DNA of 64,000 nucleotides from Microbacterium testaceum (GCF_029761935.1 NZ_CP121699.1:2914001-2978000), one strand, 5' to 3'; positions 35,837 through 44,635 are shown, counted from the first letter of the stretch. The notes: generated by a model not told the origin, from the sequence alone. Numbers and translations: made by a program.

Positions 35837-35878
35837 CGCACAGCGCACGCTGGCACAGACACAGACCTAGGTGGTTCG

Positions 35879-36154
35879 ATGACGCAGGACGAGGCGAAGG
35901 GCGAGATCGTCGCTGAGCGCGGCGCGCCCCGCGAGAAGAAGCTCAACTTCTTCGCGCGGATCGCCCTCTTCATTCGTCAGGTCTTCGCGGAACTGCGCAA
36001 GGTCGTCACGCCGACGCGGCAGGAGCTGATCAAGTTCACCGCCGTCGTCCTCGGGTTCGTCGTCGTCATGATGGCGATCGTCTACGGCCTCGACGTGTTG
36101 TTCGTGTGGATCACCACCGCCGTCTTCGGCGTCCCCGGTACCGCCGGCGCCTGA
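35879..36154 (+). CDS. secE: Preprotein translocase subunit SecE
   Basis: 91 residues from the ATG at 35879. A charged N-terminus leads to NFFARIALFIRQVFAELRKV and VTPTRQELIKFTAVVLGFVV, then a single C-terminal membrane helix (MMAIVYGLDVLFVWIT), the minimal SecE form of Gram-positive bacteria. It clamps SecY in the protein-conducting channel of the cytoplasmic membrane. It is followed by nusG 60 bp downstream in the same direction with no terminator between them. Confidence 0.95.
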   Translation: MTQDEAKGEIVAERGAPREKKLNFFARIALFIRQVFAELRKVVTPTRQELIKFTAVVLGFVVVMMAIVYGLDVLFVWITTAVFGVPGTAGA

Positions 36155-36214
36155 CCGGCGTCTGGGCGGACGCGCGGCGCCAGGAGCGGCCGCCACTGAA
36201 CGGAAGAGATCACA

Positions 36215-37339
36215 GTGTCTGAAAGATATGTCGACGACGCCGACTGGGCGACGGCCGCTGAGCAGTCCAGCGAGGACGACGAAGCCCAGGAGGGCAACGT
36301 GCTCGAGTCCCAGGAGCGCGCCTCCGACTCGGCCGAGCACACGGCCGTCCACATCGTCGACGACGAGACCGACACCGACGACGCCGACCTCGGCGACATC
36401 GACATCACCGACCCGGAGGCGGACGCGATCGTGAACGACGCTCTCGAGATCGACGAGACCAGCGAGGCCGAGGCCGCCGCCGAGGTCCTCACCGACGCCC
36501 TCGCCGAGGAGCAGGCCGAAGAGGCCGCCGAGGCTGCCGACGAGGTCACCCCCTACGACGGCCCCGACGTCAACGGCGAGCCCGACGCTCCCGTGCTCGA
36601 CGGGGACTTCGTCGACGAGGTCTCCGCCGCGGCATCCGTCGTCGACGAGGCCGAGGTAGCCGAGTCGCCGGCCGACGCCGCGACCGATGTCGACGCCGAC
36701 GAGACCGACGAGGACGCCGACCCGTACGAGGCGTTCCGCGCCGAGCTGCGCTCGCTCCCGGGCAAGTGGTTCGTCATCCACTCCTACGCCGGTTTCGAGC
36801 GCAAGGTGAAGGCCAACATCGAGCAGCGCAAGTCGACGCTCGAGGTCGAGGACGACATCTACCAGGTCGAGGTCCCCATGGAGGACGTCGTCGAGATCAA
36901 GAACGGCCAGCGCAAGATGGTCAACCGCGTGCGCATCCCCGGCTACGTGCTGGTGCGCATGGACCTCAACGAAGACACCTGGTCGGTCGTCCGTCACACC
37001 CCCGGTGTCACCGGCTTCGTGGGCAACGCCCACAACCCGACGCCGCTGCGTTTCGAAGAGGCCTTCAACATGCTGAAGAGCCTCGTCGAGGTCAAGGAGT
37101 CCGCTCCCGTCAAGGGTGCCGCGGCCAAGGGCTCGGCCACCACGGCCCGCGTCATCCCCGCCGAGGTCGACTTCGAGACCGGCGAGACCATCACGATCAA
37201 GGAAGGCTCGTTCGCGGGCCTGCCCGGCACGATCAGCGAGATCAAGCCCGAGAGCGGCAAGCTCACGGTGCTGGTGTCGCTCTTCGAGCGCGAGACTCCG
37301 GTCGAGCTGTCGTTCGACCAGGTCACCAAGATGATCTGA
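36215..37339 (+). CDS. nusG: Transcription termination/antitermination factor NusG
   Basis: 374 residues, far longer than the about 180 of E. coli. The first about 180 residues are an acidic, low-complexity extension rich in Asp, Glu and Ala. The NGN domain follows ([20 protein letters not shown] from about 182; [27 protein letters not shown]). The C-terminal KOW domain (about 320-374) has [20 protein letters not shown]. NusG binds RNA polymerase and affects pausing, Rho termination and coupling to the ribosome. Acidic extensions are usual in Microbacteriaceae-like NusG; their role is not established. Start is a GTG after GAAGAGA. Confidence 0.95.
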   Translation: MSERYVDDADWATAAEQSSEDDEAQEGNVLESQERASDSAEHTAVHIVDDETDTDDADLGDIDITDPEADAIVNDALEIDETSEAEAAAEVLTDALAEEQAEEAAEAADEVTPYDGPDVNGEPDAPVLDGDFVDEVSAAASVVDEAEVAESPADAATDVDADETDEDADPYEAFRAELRSLPGKWFVIHSYAGFERKVKANIEQRKSTLEVEDDIYQVEVPMEDVVEIKNGQRKMVNRVRIPGYVLVRMDLNEDTWSVVRHTPGVTGFVGNAHNPTPLRFEEAFNMLKSLVEVKESAPVKGAAAKGSATTARVIPAEVDFETGETITIKEGSFAGLPGTISEIKPESGKLTVLVSLFERETPVELSFDQVTKMI

Positions 37340-37357
37340 CGCCACCCGCGTCTCTCG

Positions 37358-37394
37358 CGAACGCCCCGCACGGCTCCGGCCTGCGGGGCGTTCG
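37358..37394 (+). terminator. Terminator after nusG
   Basis: A perfect 13-bp repeat CGAACGCCCCGCA (37358-37370) / TGCGGGGCGTTCG (37382-37394), 19 bp after the nusG stop. Confidence 0.8.
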
Positions 37395-37463
37395 TCGCTC
37401 CCGCGGTCCCGCCCCGCCGTCGCTCCTGCGCTCCCACCCCACCGTGGCTCCCGCGCCCTCACT

Positions 37464-37528
37464 GATAAACGCGGTTTCTCCCGAGACACGGTGTGTGGCG
37501 CCGTGTTTCGCGACGATCGGCGTTTATC
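37464..37528. repeat. Palindromic element E (family 2), left border of a DUF559-type gene
   Basis: Outer arms GATAAACGC (37464-37472) / GCGTTTATC (37520-37528), a partly paired 13-base segment, inner stem ACACGG/CCGTGT (37486-37491, 37501-37506). The arm pattern GATAAACGC-N10-GAGACACG recurs in elements F, G and H. The right end lies 25 bp from the stop codon of the enclosed gene. Confidence 0.83.
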
Positions 37529-37553
37529 GGTTGATGAGGAGGTTGTGCGGCTG

Positions 37554-38513
37554 TCAGTCGGAGCGAGGGTTTCGCGCCACGGCGCGCAGCTGCGCGGCAT
37601 CCGGCGTTCGCACGGCGGACAGGCCCGCGAGGCGGAGGGCATCGCGGATGCCGCTCACCCCGAGAGTCGCCGCGTAGTCCCAGCGTGCCACCCTCCACCC
37701 GTCTCGCCGGAGTGCATCCTCTCGCCGTTTCTCTTCGCGCAGGGCGTCCCGCGACCCCGCCGGATCGTTCGCCTCGTACTTCTGCCAGCCGTCGGATTCG
37801 CCGACGACCCGCTCGTGGGGCCAGCAGAAGTCCGAGCGGTAGAGCCGCCCCTCGATCCGGTGCTCGTGCTGAAGCACCGGGGAGGGGAAGCCACACCACT
37901 CGATGACCGCGCGACTCAGCGACTCGCCGACCGACTCGGCGACGGGCGATGCGCGATCGAGGAGCCAGCTCACGCGCTTTCGGCCACGCCCATCGCGCCG
38001 GTGTTCGAACACGGCCCGCAGTCGGTCCTCGGTGACGCCGAACCGGCGCATGGCGGCGTCCGCCACCGCCAATCCGAACGCCGGTGGGAGGACTCGTCCG
38101 AGGTCGATCACCGTGTCGGCGACCGATGTCAGATGGATGCCGGCGACAGTCTGTGTCCGTCGGGGGTCGGCGCTGGTGTGAACGCGCACGTCGCCGTACG
38201 ACAGCGACCTGTCCCTCCGCGCGTCGAAGAGGTGCAGGTGCCGCGGGTGGCCGAAGAGCGGCAGTCCCATCAGAGCCGCCGCGGACTCGTGCGAGAAAAC
38301 ACCCCCGGGCCTGATGAGGTGCAGCGCGAGGACGCGAAGCAGGTAACGGCTCCACGGGGTCAGGTCGTCCCAGGCCTGTGCTGGGGCGTGGACGCCGGGG
38401 CGGACGCGGTGAAGGGTGGCATCCACCGAGGGATGCGTGCCGAGGAGCACGGCGTTCCCCGCGGCGATGAGCGAGGCGGGCGGTGGGGCCAGAGCGGGGG
38501 CCGCAGGGGTCAT
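37554..38513 (-). CDS. AbiEi-like / DUF559 domain protein (second copy, inside a palindrome pair)
   Basis: 319 residues from the ATG at 38513; an in-frame GTG/ATG farther upstream only adds a Pro/Arg-rich non-homologous stretch. AGGVFSHESAAALMGLPLF-like GGVFSHESAAALMGLPLF (about residue 72) matches FCGPTAAVLHGLPLP of the paralog at 5110. The C-terminal YRSDFCWPHERVVGESDGWQKYE carries the D...E-x-D pattern of the REase-like fold. A basic, Trp-rich tail follows (GWRVARWDYAATLG). The gene separates nusG from rplK and is bracketed by palindromes E and F, so gene plus palindromes look like an insert into the ribosomal block. Biochemical role unknown; nuclease activity is an inference. Confidence 0.75.
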   Translation of the reverse strand: MTPAAPALAPPPASLIAAGNAVLLGTHPSVDATLHRVRPGVHAPAQAWDDLTPWSRYLLRVLALHLIRPGGVFSHESAAALMGLPLFGHPRHLHLFDARRDRSLSYGDVRVHTSADPRRTQTVAGIHLTSVADTVIDLGRVLPPAFGLAVADAAMRRFGVTEDRLRAVFEHRRDGRGRKRVSWLLDRASPVAESVGESLSRAVIEWCGFPSPVLQHEHRIEGRLYRSDFCWPHERVVGESDGWQKYEANDPAGSRDALREEKRREDALRRDGWRVARWDYAATLGVSGIRDALRLAGLSAVRTPDAAQLRAVARNPRSD

Positions 38514-38580
38514 ACCCCCGAGGGTGCCAGGATGCCGCGCCGCGCCGAGCCCGGCTGTGGATAACCCCCTTGCTCGCCCT

Positions 38581-38645
38581 GATAAACGCCGCGCCTCTCG
38601 AGGCACTCCGCGCCTCAGCGTGTCTGGGGAGAATCAGCGTTTATC
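38581..38645. repeat. Palindromic element F (family 2), right border of a DUF559-type gene
   Basis: Outer arms GATAAACGC (38581-38589) / GCGTTTATC (38637-38645) with weaker inner pairing. The outer (rplK-side) arm, read inward, matches the outer arm of element E (both continue with TCTCCC and AGACACG). The gene-side arms of E and F share GATAAACGCCG. The pair is therefore inverted around the gene, as B and C are. Confidence 0.83.
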
Positions 38646-38649
38646 GCGA

Positions 38650-38734
38650 TGGTGGGAGTGGGATGGCGGTGGGGGAGCGCGGGGGCGCGGGGGCGCGGGA
38701 GCGGGGGAGCGGGGGAGGGAGGGAGGGCGAGGGA
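38650..38734. repeat. G-rich low-complexity tract beside palindrome F
   Basis: Runs of GGGGG separated by CGC or AGC followed by GGGA repeats. This tract starts at the outer end of palindrome F and reaches the rplK promoter. It encodes nothing plausible. Confidence 0.6.
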
Positions 38735-38756
38735 TGCCGAAACGCCCGGCGTCGCG

Positions 38757-38762
38757 TACAAT
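38757..38762 (+). promoter_or_regulatory. rplK-rplA promoter -10 (TACAAT)
   Basis: TACAAT, preceded by GCG, is the best -10 box upstream of rplK and leaves a leader of about 95 nt. No clear -35 is visible. The leader contains the short hairpin TTGCG/CGCAA (38770-38789); an autoregulatory site for L1 is possible but not demonstrable by eye. Confidence 0.55.
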
Positions 38763-38864
38763 GGCAAGGTTGCGTGCGTCAGTGCGCAACGACCGCTGTC
38801 CGGAACCGCCGGATGTGCGGGAGAGAGGGAGCCGCGAGGCCCCCGCTCGAGAGAGGAAAAGGAT

Positions 38865-39296
38865 ATGGCACCCAAGAAAAAGGTGACCGGCCTGATCAAG
38901 CTCCAGATCAAGGCGGGCGCGGCCAACCCCGCGCCGCCGATCGGTCCGGCGCTCGGTCAGCACGGCGTCAACATCATGGAGTTCTGCAAGGCCTACAACG
39001 CGGCGACCGAAGCCCAGCGCGGCAACGTCATCCCCGTTGAGATCACGGTCTACGAAGACCGCAGCTTCACCTTCATCCTGAAGACCCCGCCGGCGGCGGA
39101 GCTCATCAAGAAGGCAGCCGGACTGGCCAAGGGCTCGTCCACGCCGCACACGGTCAAGGTGGGCAAGCTCACCAAGGACCAGGTTCGCGAGATCGCCACC
39201 ACGAAGCAGCCCGACCTGAACGCGAACGACATCGAGGCCGCCTCGAAGATCATCGCCGGCACCGCCCGTTCCATGGGCATCACGGTCGAGGACTGA
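38865..39296 (+). CDS. rplK: Ribosomal protein L11 (uL11)
   Basis: 143 residues starting [18 protein letters not shown], with [20 protein letters not shown] and the C-terminal rRNA-binding domain ([31 protein letters not shown]). It builds the L11 stalk base that contacts elongation factors and is the site of thiopeptide action in other bacteria. The ATG at 38865 follows GAGAGGAAAAGGA. rplA follows after 11 bp. Confidence 0.98.
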   Translation: MAPKKKVTGLIKLQIKAGAANPAPPIGPALGQHGVNIMEFCKAYNAATEAQRGNVIPVEITVYEDRSFTFILKTPPAAELIKKAAGLAKGSSTPHTVKVGKLTKDQVREIATTKQPDLNANDIEAASKIIAGTARSMGITVED

Positions 39297-39307
39297 GGGA
39301 GATAACA

Positions 39308-40000
39308 ATGGCTACCAAGTCCAAGGCATTCCGCGCCGCTGCTGAGAAGATCGCGGCCGACACGTTCTACACCCCGACCGAGGCCGTCGCCCTCGCGAAG
39401 GAGACCGGCTCGAAGAAGTTCGACTCGACCGTCGAGGTCGCGCTGAAGCTTTCGGTCGACCCCCGTAAGGCCGACCAGATGGTCCGCGGCACGGTCATCC
39501 TCCCCCACGGCACGGGTAAGACCGCGCGCGTCATCGTCTTCGCCAACGGCCCCGCGGCCGAGGCGGCTCTCGCCGCCGGCGCCGACGAGGTCGGTGGAGC
39601 CGAGCTCATCGAGAAGGTCGCGGCCGGCTACACGTCGTTCGACGCCGCCGTCTCGACCCCCGAGCTCATGGGCCAGGTCGGTCGCCTCGGCAAGGTCCTC
39701 GGACCCCGCGGCCTCATGCCGAACCCCAAGACCGGCACCGTGACCCCCAACCCGGCCAAGGCCGTCGAGGAGATCAAGGGCGGAAAGATCGAGTTCCGCG
39801 TCGACAAGCACGCCAACGTGCACTTCGTCGTCGGCAAGGCGTCGTTCACCGCTGAGCAGCTCGACGAGAACCTCGCCGCCGCTCTCGAGGAGATCGTCCG
39901 CCTCAAGCCCTCGAGCTCGAAGGGTCGTTACATCCAGAAGGGCGCCGTGTCGACCACGTTCGGCCCCGGCATCCCGCTGGACGTCAACGTCATCGTCTGA
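39308..40000 (+). CDS. rplA: Ribosomal protein L1 (uL1)
   Basis: 230 residues, typical length. L1 signatures: [55 protein letters not shown] (about residues 128-147), and [18 protein letters not shown]. It binds 23S rRNA at the L1 stalk and in many bacteria represses its own operon. An intrinsic terminator follows directly, so rplJ-rplL are not in this transcript; they lie more than 11 kb away. Confidence 0.98.
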   Translation: MATKSKAFRAAAEKIAADTFYTPTEAVALAKETGSKKFDSTVEVALKLSVDPRKADQMVRGTVILPHGTGKTARVIVFANGPAAEAALAAGADEVGGAELIEKVAAGYTSFDAAVSTPELMGQVGRLGKVLGPRGLMPNPKTGTVTPNPAKAVEEIKGGKIEFRVDKHANVHFVVGKASFTAEQLDENLAAALEEIVRLKPSSSKGRYIQKGAVSTTFGPGIPLDVNVIV

Positions 40001-40010
40001 CATCCGTCAC

Positions 40011-40048
40011 CGAAAACCCCGCCGTGCCCTGTGCCGGCGGGGTTTTCG
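40011..40048 (+). terminator. Terminator after rplA
   Basis: A perfect 13-bp repeat CGAAAACCCCGCC (40011-40023) / GGCGGGGTTTTCG (40036-40048). The T-run is inside the right arm. Confidence 0.9.
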
Positions 40049-40070
40049 CGTGTCCGAGGGGCGCCGCGCC

Positions 40071-40084
40071 TGCACGATCGTGCA
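40071..40084. promoter_or_regulatory. Perfect 14-bp palindrome before the amino-acid ABC operon
   Basis: TGCACGATCGTGCA is fully symmetric. A related CGATCGTG segment recurs at about 40116-40123, followed by TTGTGC. Both lie between the rplA terminator and the binding-protein gene at 40205 and may bind an operon regulator. No regulator gene is adjacent. Confidence 0.4.
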
Positions 40085-40204
40085 ACACGGCGTCATGCGG
40101 GAAGGTCCGTGCGCCCGATCGTGTTGTGCTGGAGGGCGCCCTTCGCGCCGACACTCCCGCGCCCGCACCGCGCGGTCCCCACATCACACACGTCTGGAAC
40201 AGCC

Positions 40205-41008
40205 ATGCCCCGTCGCCGTCTGACCGTCCTCGCCGCCACCCTGGGTCTGAGCGCCCTCGCTCTGACCGCCTGCAGCGGCGGCTCCACCGCAGCGAACCCC
40301 GACGCGGGAGCGGACTTCGGCCTCGTCTCGGGCGGCACGCTGACCGTGGCCACCGAGGGGACCTACCGTCCCTTCTCGTACCACGAGGGCGCGGGGGAGC
40401 TGACGGGCTTCGACGTCGAGATCGCGAAGGCGGTCGCCGACAAGCTCGGCCTGCAGGTGAAGTTCCAGGAGACCCAGTGGGACGCGATCTTCGCGGGCCT
40501 CGACGCCGGTCGCTTCGACGTCATCGCCAACCAGGTCTCGATCAACCCCGAGCGCCAGGAGAAGTACACCTTCAGCTCGCCGTACACCGTCTCGCGGGGT
40601 GTCATCGTGACCACCGACAGCGACAGCGCCATCTCGAGCTTCGCCGATCTGTCGGGCAAGACCACCGCCCAGTCGCTCACGAGCAACTGGTACGAACTCG
40701 CCACCTCGAGCGGCGCCCAGGTCGAGGCCGTCGAGGGCTGGGCCCAGGCGGTCGCCCTGCTCAAGCAGGGTCGCGTGGACGCCACGGTCAACGACCAGCT
40801 GACCTACCTCGACTACGAGAAGACGAACAGCCCCACGGGCCTGAAGATCGCGGCGACCACGGAGGACTCCTCCGAGAGCGCCTTCGCGTTCAAGAAGGGT
40901 CAGGACAAGCTGGCGGATGCCGTCGACGGTGCACTCGACGAACTGCGCGCCGATGGAACCCTCGCGTCGATCAGCGACAAATACTTCGGGGCCGACGTCA
41001 CGAAGTAA
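40205..41008 (+). CDS. Polar amino-acid ABC transporter substrate-binding lipoprotein
   Basis: 267 residues from the ATG at 40205. A lipoprotein signal (LGLSALALTACSGG, lipobox LTAC) precedes a SBP_bac_3 domain: LTVATEGTYRPFSYHE, GFDVEIAKAVADKLGL, DVIANQVSINPERQEKY and KYTFSSPYTVSRGVIV. The latter segments resemble cystine/glutamine-type binding proteins. It captures an amino acid outside the membrane for the permease and ATPase that follow. A long hairpin (41028-41074) separates it from the permease gene. Confidence 0.9.
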   Translation: MPRRRLTVLAATLGLSALALTACSGGSTAANPDAGADFGLVSGGTLTVATEGTYRPFSYHEGAGELTGFDVEIAKAVADKLGLQVKFQETQWDAIFAGLDAGRFDVIANQVSINPERQEKYTFSSPYTVSRGVIVTTDSDSAISSFADLSGKTTAQSLTSNWYELATSSGAQVEAVEGWAQAVALLKQGRVDATVNDQLTYLDYEKTNSPTGLKIAATTEDSSESAFAFKKGQDKLADAVDGALDELRADGTLASISDKYFGADVTK

Positions 41009-41027
41009 CCCCTCGGAGTAAACCCCC

Positions 41028-41074
41028 GCGGATCATCCGCCTTCCCGCCGTAGCGTGGGAGGCGGATGATCCGC
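41028..41074 (+). repeat. Intercistronic hairpin between binding-protein and permease genes
   Basis: A perfect 14-bp stem (41028-41041 / 41061-41074) is extended by TCCC/GGGA across a 1-nt bulge; the loop is about 10 nt. There is no T-tract. In other ABC operons such hairpins protect the binding-protein mRNA and lower expression of the membrane part. Confidence 0.75.
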
Positions 41075-41096
41075 TTGCGCGTGAGGAAGGAGGCCC

Positions 41097-41762
41097 ATGA
41101 ACGACATCTGGACCCTGCTCATCGACTCGTTCTGGCCGATGGTTCTGGCCGGCATCACGGGCACGATCCCGCTGTCCCTGGCCTCGTTCGCGATCGGTCT
41201 CGTGATCGCGTTGGCCATGGCGTTGCTGCGGCTGTCGCGGAACGTGGTGCTGTCGGGCGTCGCCCGGTTCTACATCTCGATCATCCGCGGCACGCCCCTG
41301 CTGGTGCAGCTGTTCGTGATCTTCTACGGTCTTCCCTCGCTCGGCCTCACGATCGATCCCTTCCCCGCCGCGGTCATCGCCTTCTCGCTGAACGTCGGCG
41401 GGTACGCGGCTGAGGTGATCCGCGCCGCGATCCTGTCGGTCCCGCGCGGGCAGTGGGAGGCGGCGCACACGGTGGGGCTCTCGCCGCGCAAGACGCTGAC
41501 GCGCATCATCCTCCCGCAGGCCGCTCGCGTGTCGGTGCCGCCCCTGTCGAATACGTTCATCTCGCTCGTGAAGGACAGCTCGCTGGCATCCCTCATCCTC
41601 GTCACCGAGCTCTTCCGCCAAGCGCAGGCCATCGCGGCCTTCTCGTACGAGTTCATGGCGGTGTACCTCGAAGCCGCGCTGATCTACTGGTTGTTCTGCC
41701 TGGTGTTGTCGTTCGGGCAGAACGCCCTGGAAAAGAGGCTGGACCGCCATGTCGCCCACTGA
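41097..41762 (+). CDS. Polar amino-acid ABC permease
   Basis: 221 residues with about five membrane segments. The HisM-type inner-membrane signature includes [21 protein letters not shown] (split: [12 protein letters not shown] / LFVIFYGLP), and the coupling loop is [20 protein letters not shown], with the EAA-like consensus near residue 130. Only one permease is encoded, so the channel should be a homodimer. The start ATG follows GGAAGGAGG, a very strong ribosome site that may offset the upstream hairpin. It overlaps the ATPase gene by 14 nt. Confidence 0.92.
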   Translation: MNDIWTLLIDSFWPMVLAGITGTIPLSLASFAIGLVIALAMALLRLSRNVVLSGVARFYISIIRGTPLLVQLFVIFYGLPSLGLTIDPFPAAVIAFSLNVGGYAAEVIRAAILSVPRGQWEAAHTVGLSPRKTLTRIILPQAARVSVPPLSNTFISLVKDSSLASLILVTELFRQAQAIAAFSYEFMAVYLEAALIYWLFCLVLSFGQNALEKRLDRHVAH

Positions 41763-42552
41763 CACCGCCCCGCTGCTCGCCGTCTCGGGCCTGCAGAAGA
41801 GCTTCGGCACGAACCGCGTGTTGGACGGCGTCGACCTCGAGGTCCGCCGCGGCGACGTGCTCGTCCTGATCGGCCCCTCGGGCTCGGGAAAGACCACGGT
41901 CTTGCGTTGCCTGAACGGCCTAGAGACCCCGGATGCCGGTGTGGTGGCGTTCGACGGGGGACCGGTCGTGGACTTCTCGCGCAAGGTGTCCAAGAGCGAG
42001 CGCACCGCCCTGCGCGATCGCTCGGCGATGGTCTTCCAGCACCACAACCTCTTTCCGCATCTGACGGTCATCCAGAACGTCATCGAGGGCCCGATCCAGG
42101 CGCACGGCGTGCCCAAGGCCGAGGCGATCGCCCGCGCCGAGACGCTGCTGGCGCGCGTGGGTCTGTCGGACAAGCGCGACGCGTATCCGTCCGAGCTGTC
42201 CGGTGGCCAGCAGCAGCGCGTGGGCATCGTGCGCGCTCTGGCCCTGCAGCCCTCTCTGCTGCTGTTCGACGAGCCGACGAGCGCCCTCGACCCCGAGCTC
42301 GTGGGCGAGGTCCTCACCGTCCTGCGCGAACTCGCGAACGAGGGGTGGACGATGGTCATCGTCACCCACGAACTCGGCTTCGCCCGCGAGGTCGCCGACG
42401 AGGTCCTGTTCTTCGACGAGGGGGTCATCGTCGAGCGCGGTGCTCCGTCGGAGCTCTTGCGCCAGCCGAAGAAGGAGCGCACGCAGCGCTTCCTCAACCG
42501 GCTGCTGCGTCCCCTCGAGGGACCCGACCCCTCGGACGCCGATCACGCGTGA
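41749..42552 (+). CDS. Polar amino-acid ABC transporter ATPase
   Basis: 267 residues. Walker A is [10 protein letters not shown]-loop [14 protein letters not shown], signature [15 protein letters not shown], Walker [15 protein letters not shown] and switch [13 protein letters not shown], all as in GlnQ/HisP-type ATPases. It drives the importer formed with the two upstream proteins. Its ATG lies inside the permease gene (14-nt overlap). The nitronate monooxygenase-like gene that follows has its own leaderless promoter. Confidence 0.94.
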   Translation: MSPTDTAPLLAVSGLQKSFGTNRVLDGVDLEVRRGDVLVLIGPSGSGKTTVLRCLNGLETPDAGVVAFDGGPVVDFSRKVSKSERTALRDRSAMVFQHHNLFPHLTVIQNVIEGPIQAHGVPKAEAIARAETLLARVGLSDKRDAYPSELSGGQQQRVGIVRALALQPSLLLFDEPTSALDPELVGEVLTVLRELANEGWTMVIVTHELGFAREVADEVLFFDEGVIVERGAPSELLRQPKKERTQRFLNRLLRPLEGPDPSDADHA

Positions 42553-42569
42553 CCTCCTGTCGGGCGGAG

Positions 42570-42575
42570 TAGCGT
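42570..42575 (+). promoter_or_regulatory. Leaderless -10 (TAGCGT)
   Basis: TAGCGT ends 6 nt before the ATG at 42582. Confidence 0.55.
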
Positions 42576-42581
42576 CGAGGC

Positions 42582-43625
42582 ATGAGCCGCCTCGAGACCC
42601 TGCTCGGCATCGATCTCCCTCTCGTCCTCGGTCCCTTCGGCGGGCTGTCGTCGATCGCGCTGACCGCGGCGGTGAGCGATGGGGGAGGGCTCGGCTCGTA
42701 CGGCCTCTACGGATATGCGCCCGATCGCATCCACGAGACCGTGGCGCAGCTGCGAGCGTCCACGCCGCGTCCCGTCGCGGTCAACCTGTGGCTTCCGCGC
42801 GGTGACGAGGTGTGTCCCGCCGACCTGGACGTGCGGCCGTTCCTCGACGCCGCGGCACCCCTGTTCGCCGCGGCCGGGGTCGAGCTGCCGGAACCCCCGG
42901 CATCTTTCCTCCCGCCGATCGCCGCGCAGCTCGACGCGGTCCTCGAGGCGCGTCCGGACGTGCTGAGCGTCGTCTTCGGGATCCCGGATGCCGACACCCT
43001 CGACGCCGCGAGGGAGCGTGGGATCCGCGTGATCGGCACCGCGACCACGGTCGCCGAAGCCGTCGCCCTCGAGGCGGCGGGTGTCGACGCCGTCGTCGCG
43101 ACGGGTTCGGAGGCGGGAGGACACCGGGTGTCGTTCCTGCGGGAGGCGTCGTCGTCGCTCGTCGGCACGTTCGCTCTCGTGCCGCAGGTCGTCGACGCCG
43201 TGGACATCCCCGTGATCGCGGCGGGCGGGATCGCCGATCGTCGCGGGGTGGCAGCGGCCTTCGCGCTCGGGGCGGAGGGCGTGCAGGTCGGGACCGCGTT
43301 CCTGCGTACCCGTCAGTCGGCGGCCACCGCGGCGCACCGCGAGGCGATCTCGGCGGCGGCCGACACCGACACGGTGCTCACGTGCGCCATGAGCGGGCGG
43401 CTGGCGCGTGGCATCCCGAACCGTGCCATGCGCGAGATCGAGGCCTCGGGCCTGATCGCCCCCTTCCCGGCGCAGAACTGGCTCACCGGGGTGTTCCGCG
43501 CCGCGGCGACGGCGCGCGGTGACGGCGATCTCGTATCGCTGTGGGCGGGGCAGTCGGCCGGTCTGTCCCGCCTGGATGACGCCGCGGACGTCATCGACGA
43601 ACTGCGGGCGGGCCTGCCCGGCTGA
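42582..43625 (+). CDS. Nitronate monooxygenase-like FMN enzyme
   Basis: 347 residues of the 2-nitropropane dioxygenase/NMO TIM-barrel family: LPLVLGPFGGLSSIALTAAV, VDAVVATGSEAGGHRV, IPVIAAGGIADRRGVAAAFA and LGAEGVQVGTAFLRT. The EAGGH and AAGGIAD segments place the FMN phosphate and the catalytic histidine. It may detoxify nitronates or act on another flavin-dependent substrate; propionate-3-nitronate oxidation is known for related enzymes. The ATG lies 6 nt after TAGCGT, so it is transcribed separately from the ABC genes. It converges with acyP, 1 bp apart. Confidence 0.87.
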   Translation: MSRLETLLGIDLPLVLGPFGGLSSIALTAAVSDGGGLGSYGLYGYAPDRIHETVAQLRASTPRPVAVNLWLPRGDEVCPADLDVRPFLDAAAPLFAAAGVELPEPPASFLPPIAAQLDAVLEARPDVLSVVFGIPDADTLDAARERGIRVIGTATTVAEAVALEAAGVDAVVATGSEAGGHRVSFLREASSSLVGTFALVPQVVDAVDIPVIAAGGIADRRGVAAAFALGAEGVQVGTAFLRTRQSAATAAHREAISAAADTDTVLTCAMSGRLARGIPNRAMREIEASGLIAPFPAQNWLTGVFRAAATARGDGDLVSLWAGQSAGLSRLDDAADVIDELRAGLPG

Positions 43626-43626
43626 C

Positions 43627-43902
43627 TCAGGCCGTGGGGCGGATCTCGAATCCGGATGCCGACTCCCCGGTGCCCTCGATCACGTCGACGTCGTCGACGC
43701 GGGCTCCGGCCGGTCCGTCGTGCGCCCAGGCGATCACCGTCTCGACGGCGTCGGGGTCTCCGGCGAGGAACGCCTCGACCGAGCCGTCGCGGCGATTGCG
43801 CACCCACCCGCCGACACCGAGCCGCTCGGCCTCGGCCCGAAGGGTGTACCGGAAGCCGACACCCTGGACGCGGCCGCTCACCGTCATCGTCGCCGTTCGC
43901 AT
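43627..43902 (-). CDS. Acylphosphatase
   Basis: 91 residues, typical size. VSGRVQGVGFRYTLRAEAE contains the phosphate-cradle loop and catalytic arginine; GWVRNRRDGSVEAFLAG contains the catalytic asparagine. It hydrolyses carboxyl-phosphate bonds of small acyl phosphates in the cytosol. It is transcribed with, and downstream of, the LysE-type exporter gene, 55 bp away. Confidence 0.95.
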   Translation of the reverse strand: MRTATMTVSGRVQGVGFRYTLRAEAERLGVGGWVRNRRDGSVEAFLAGDPDAVETVIAWAHDGPAGARVDDVDVIEGTGESASGFEIRPTA

Positions 43903-43957
43903 CGGCCCATTCTCCCCGAGCGGCGGCCGATCCGCCGACCGAGCGGTCTCGGCGGTC

Positions 43958-44623
43958 TCAGTGGGGGAGCACGAGCGAGACGGCGATCGCGCACATCACC
44001 ACGGCGATGATGCCGTCGAGGATGCGCCACGCGCGGGGAGTGTCGAGCCAGCGGCCGAGGTACCGGGCCCCGTAGCCGAGCGCCGAGAACCACACGAGGC
44101 TCGCAGCGCACGCACCCGCCGCGAAGGCCCAGCGTCCGTCACCGTGCGTCGAGGCGACCGATCCGAGCAGGAACACCGTGTCGAGGTAGACGTGCGGATT
44201 GAGCCAGGTCAGGGCGAGGCAGGTGAGCACGGCGGTGGCGAGGGTCGTCCGCGCCGGGCGGGTGCGGACCGTCGTGTTCCCGGCATCCCGAGCCGGAGGG
44301 GAGGCCGGGGCGCCGGCGTCGAGGTGCAGCGTCGCGCCGCTGGGGCGCAGGGCGCGCCGGGCGGCGAGGAGGCCGTATCCGAGCAGGAACGCCGCTCCCG
44401 CCCATCGCACGACGACGATGAGCCACGGCACGGCGTTCAGCACCAAGCCGATGCCCGAGACCCCCAGCAGGATCAGGACCACGTCCGAGAGCGCGCAGAC
44501 GGCGACGACGGCGAGCAGATGCTCGCGGCGGATGCCCTGTCGCAGGACGAAGAGGTTCTGCGCGCCGATGGCGATGATGAGCGAGAAGCCGAGGCCGAGG
44601 CCGGCGAGCAGAGGGGTGAGCAC
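43958..44623 (-). CDS. LysE/ArgO-type basic amino-acid exporter
   Basis: 221 residues with about six membrane helices. LSLIIAIGAQNLFVLRQGIRREH-like FSLIIAIGAQNLFVLRQG (about residues 13-30) is the hallmark of LysE, and CLALTWLNPHVYLDTVFLLG (about 125-145) matches the conserved second half. It exports lysine/arginine or analogues when they accumulate. The divergent LysR regulator gene 69 bp away is its classical controller. The GTG start is preceded by TAACGT (plus-strand 44630-44635) by 6 nt, so the message is leaderless. Confidence 0.93.
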   Translation of the reverse strand: MLTPLLAGLGLGFSLIIAIGAQNLFVLRQGIRREHLLAVVAVCALSDVVLILLGVSGIGLVLNAVPWLIVVVRWAGAAFLLGYGLLAARRALRPSGATLHLDAGAPASPPARDAGNTTVRTRPARTTLATAVLTCLALTWLNPHVYLDTVFLLGSVASTHGDGRWAFAAGACAASLVWFSALGYGARYLGRWLDTPRAWRILDGIIAVVMCAIAVSLVLPH

Positions 44624-44629
44624 GTCTCG

Positions 44630-44635
44630 ACGTTA
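44630..44635 (-). promoter_or_regulatory. Leaderless -10 of the exporter gene (TAACGT, minus strand)
   Basis: TAACGT on the minus strand lies 6 nt before the GTG at 44623. The 69-bp divergent region to the LysR gene also contains a repeated CAGGA(T/C) pair (44662-44677) that may be part of the regulator's site. Confidence 0.5.

Noticed and set aside
38763..38864. Riboswitch or L1-binding leader before rplK
   Set aside because: Only a 5-bp hairpin is obvious. I could not recognise a conserved L1-binding motif by eye, so it is mentioned only in the promoter entry.
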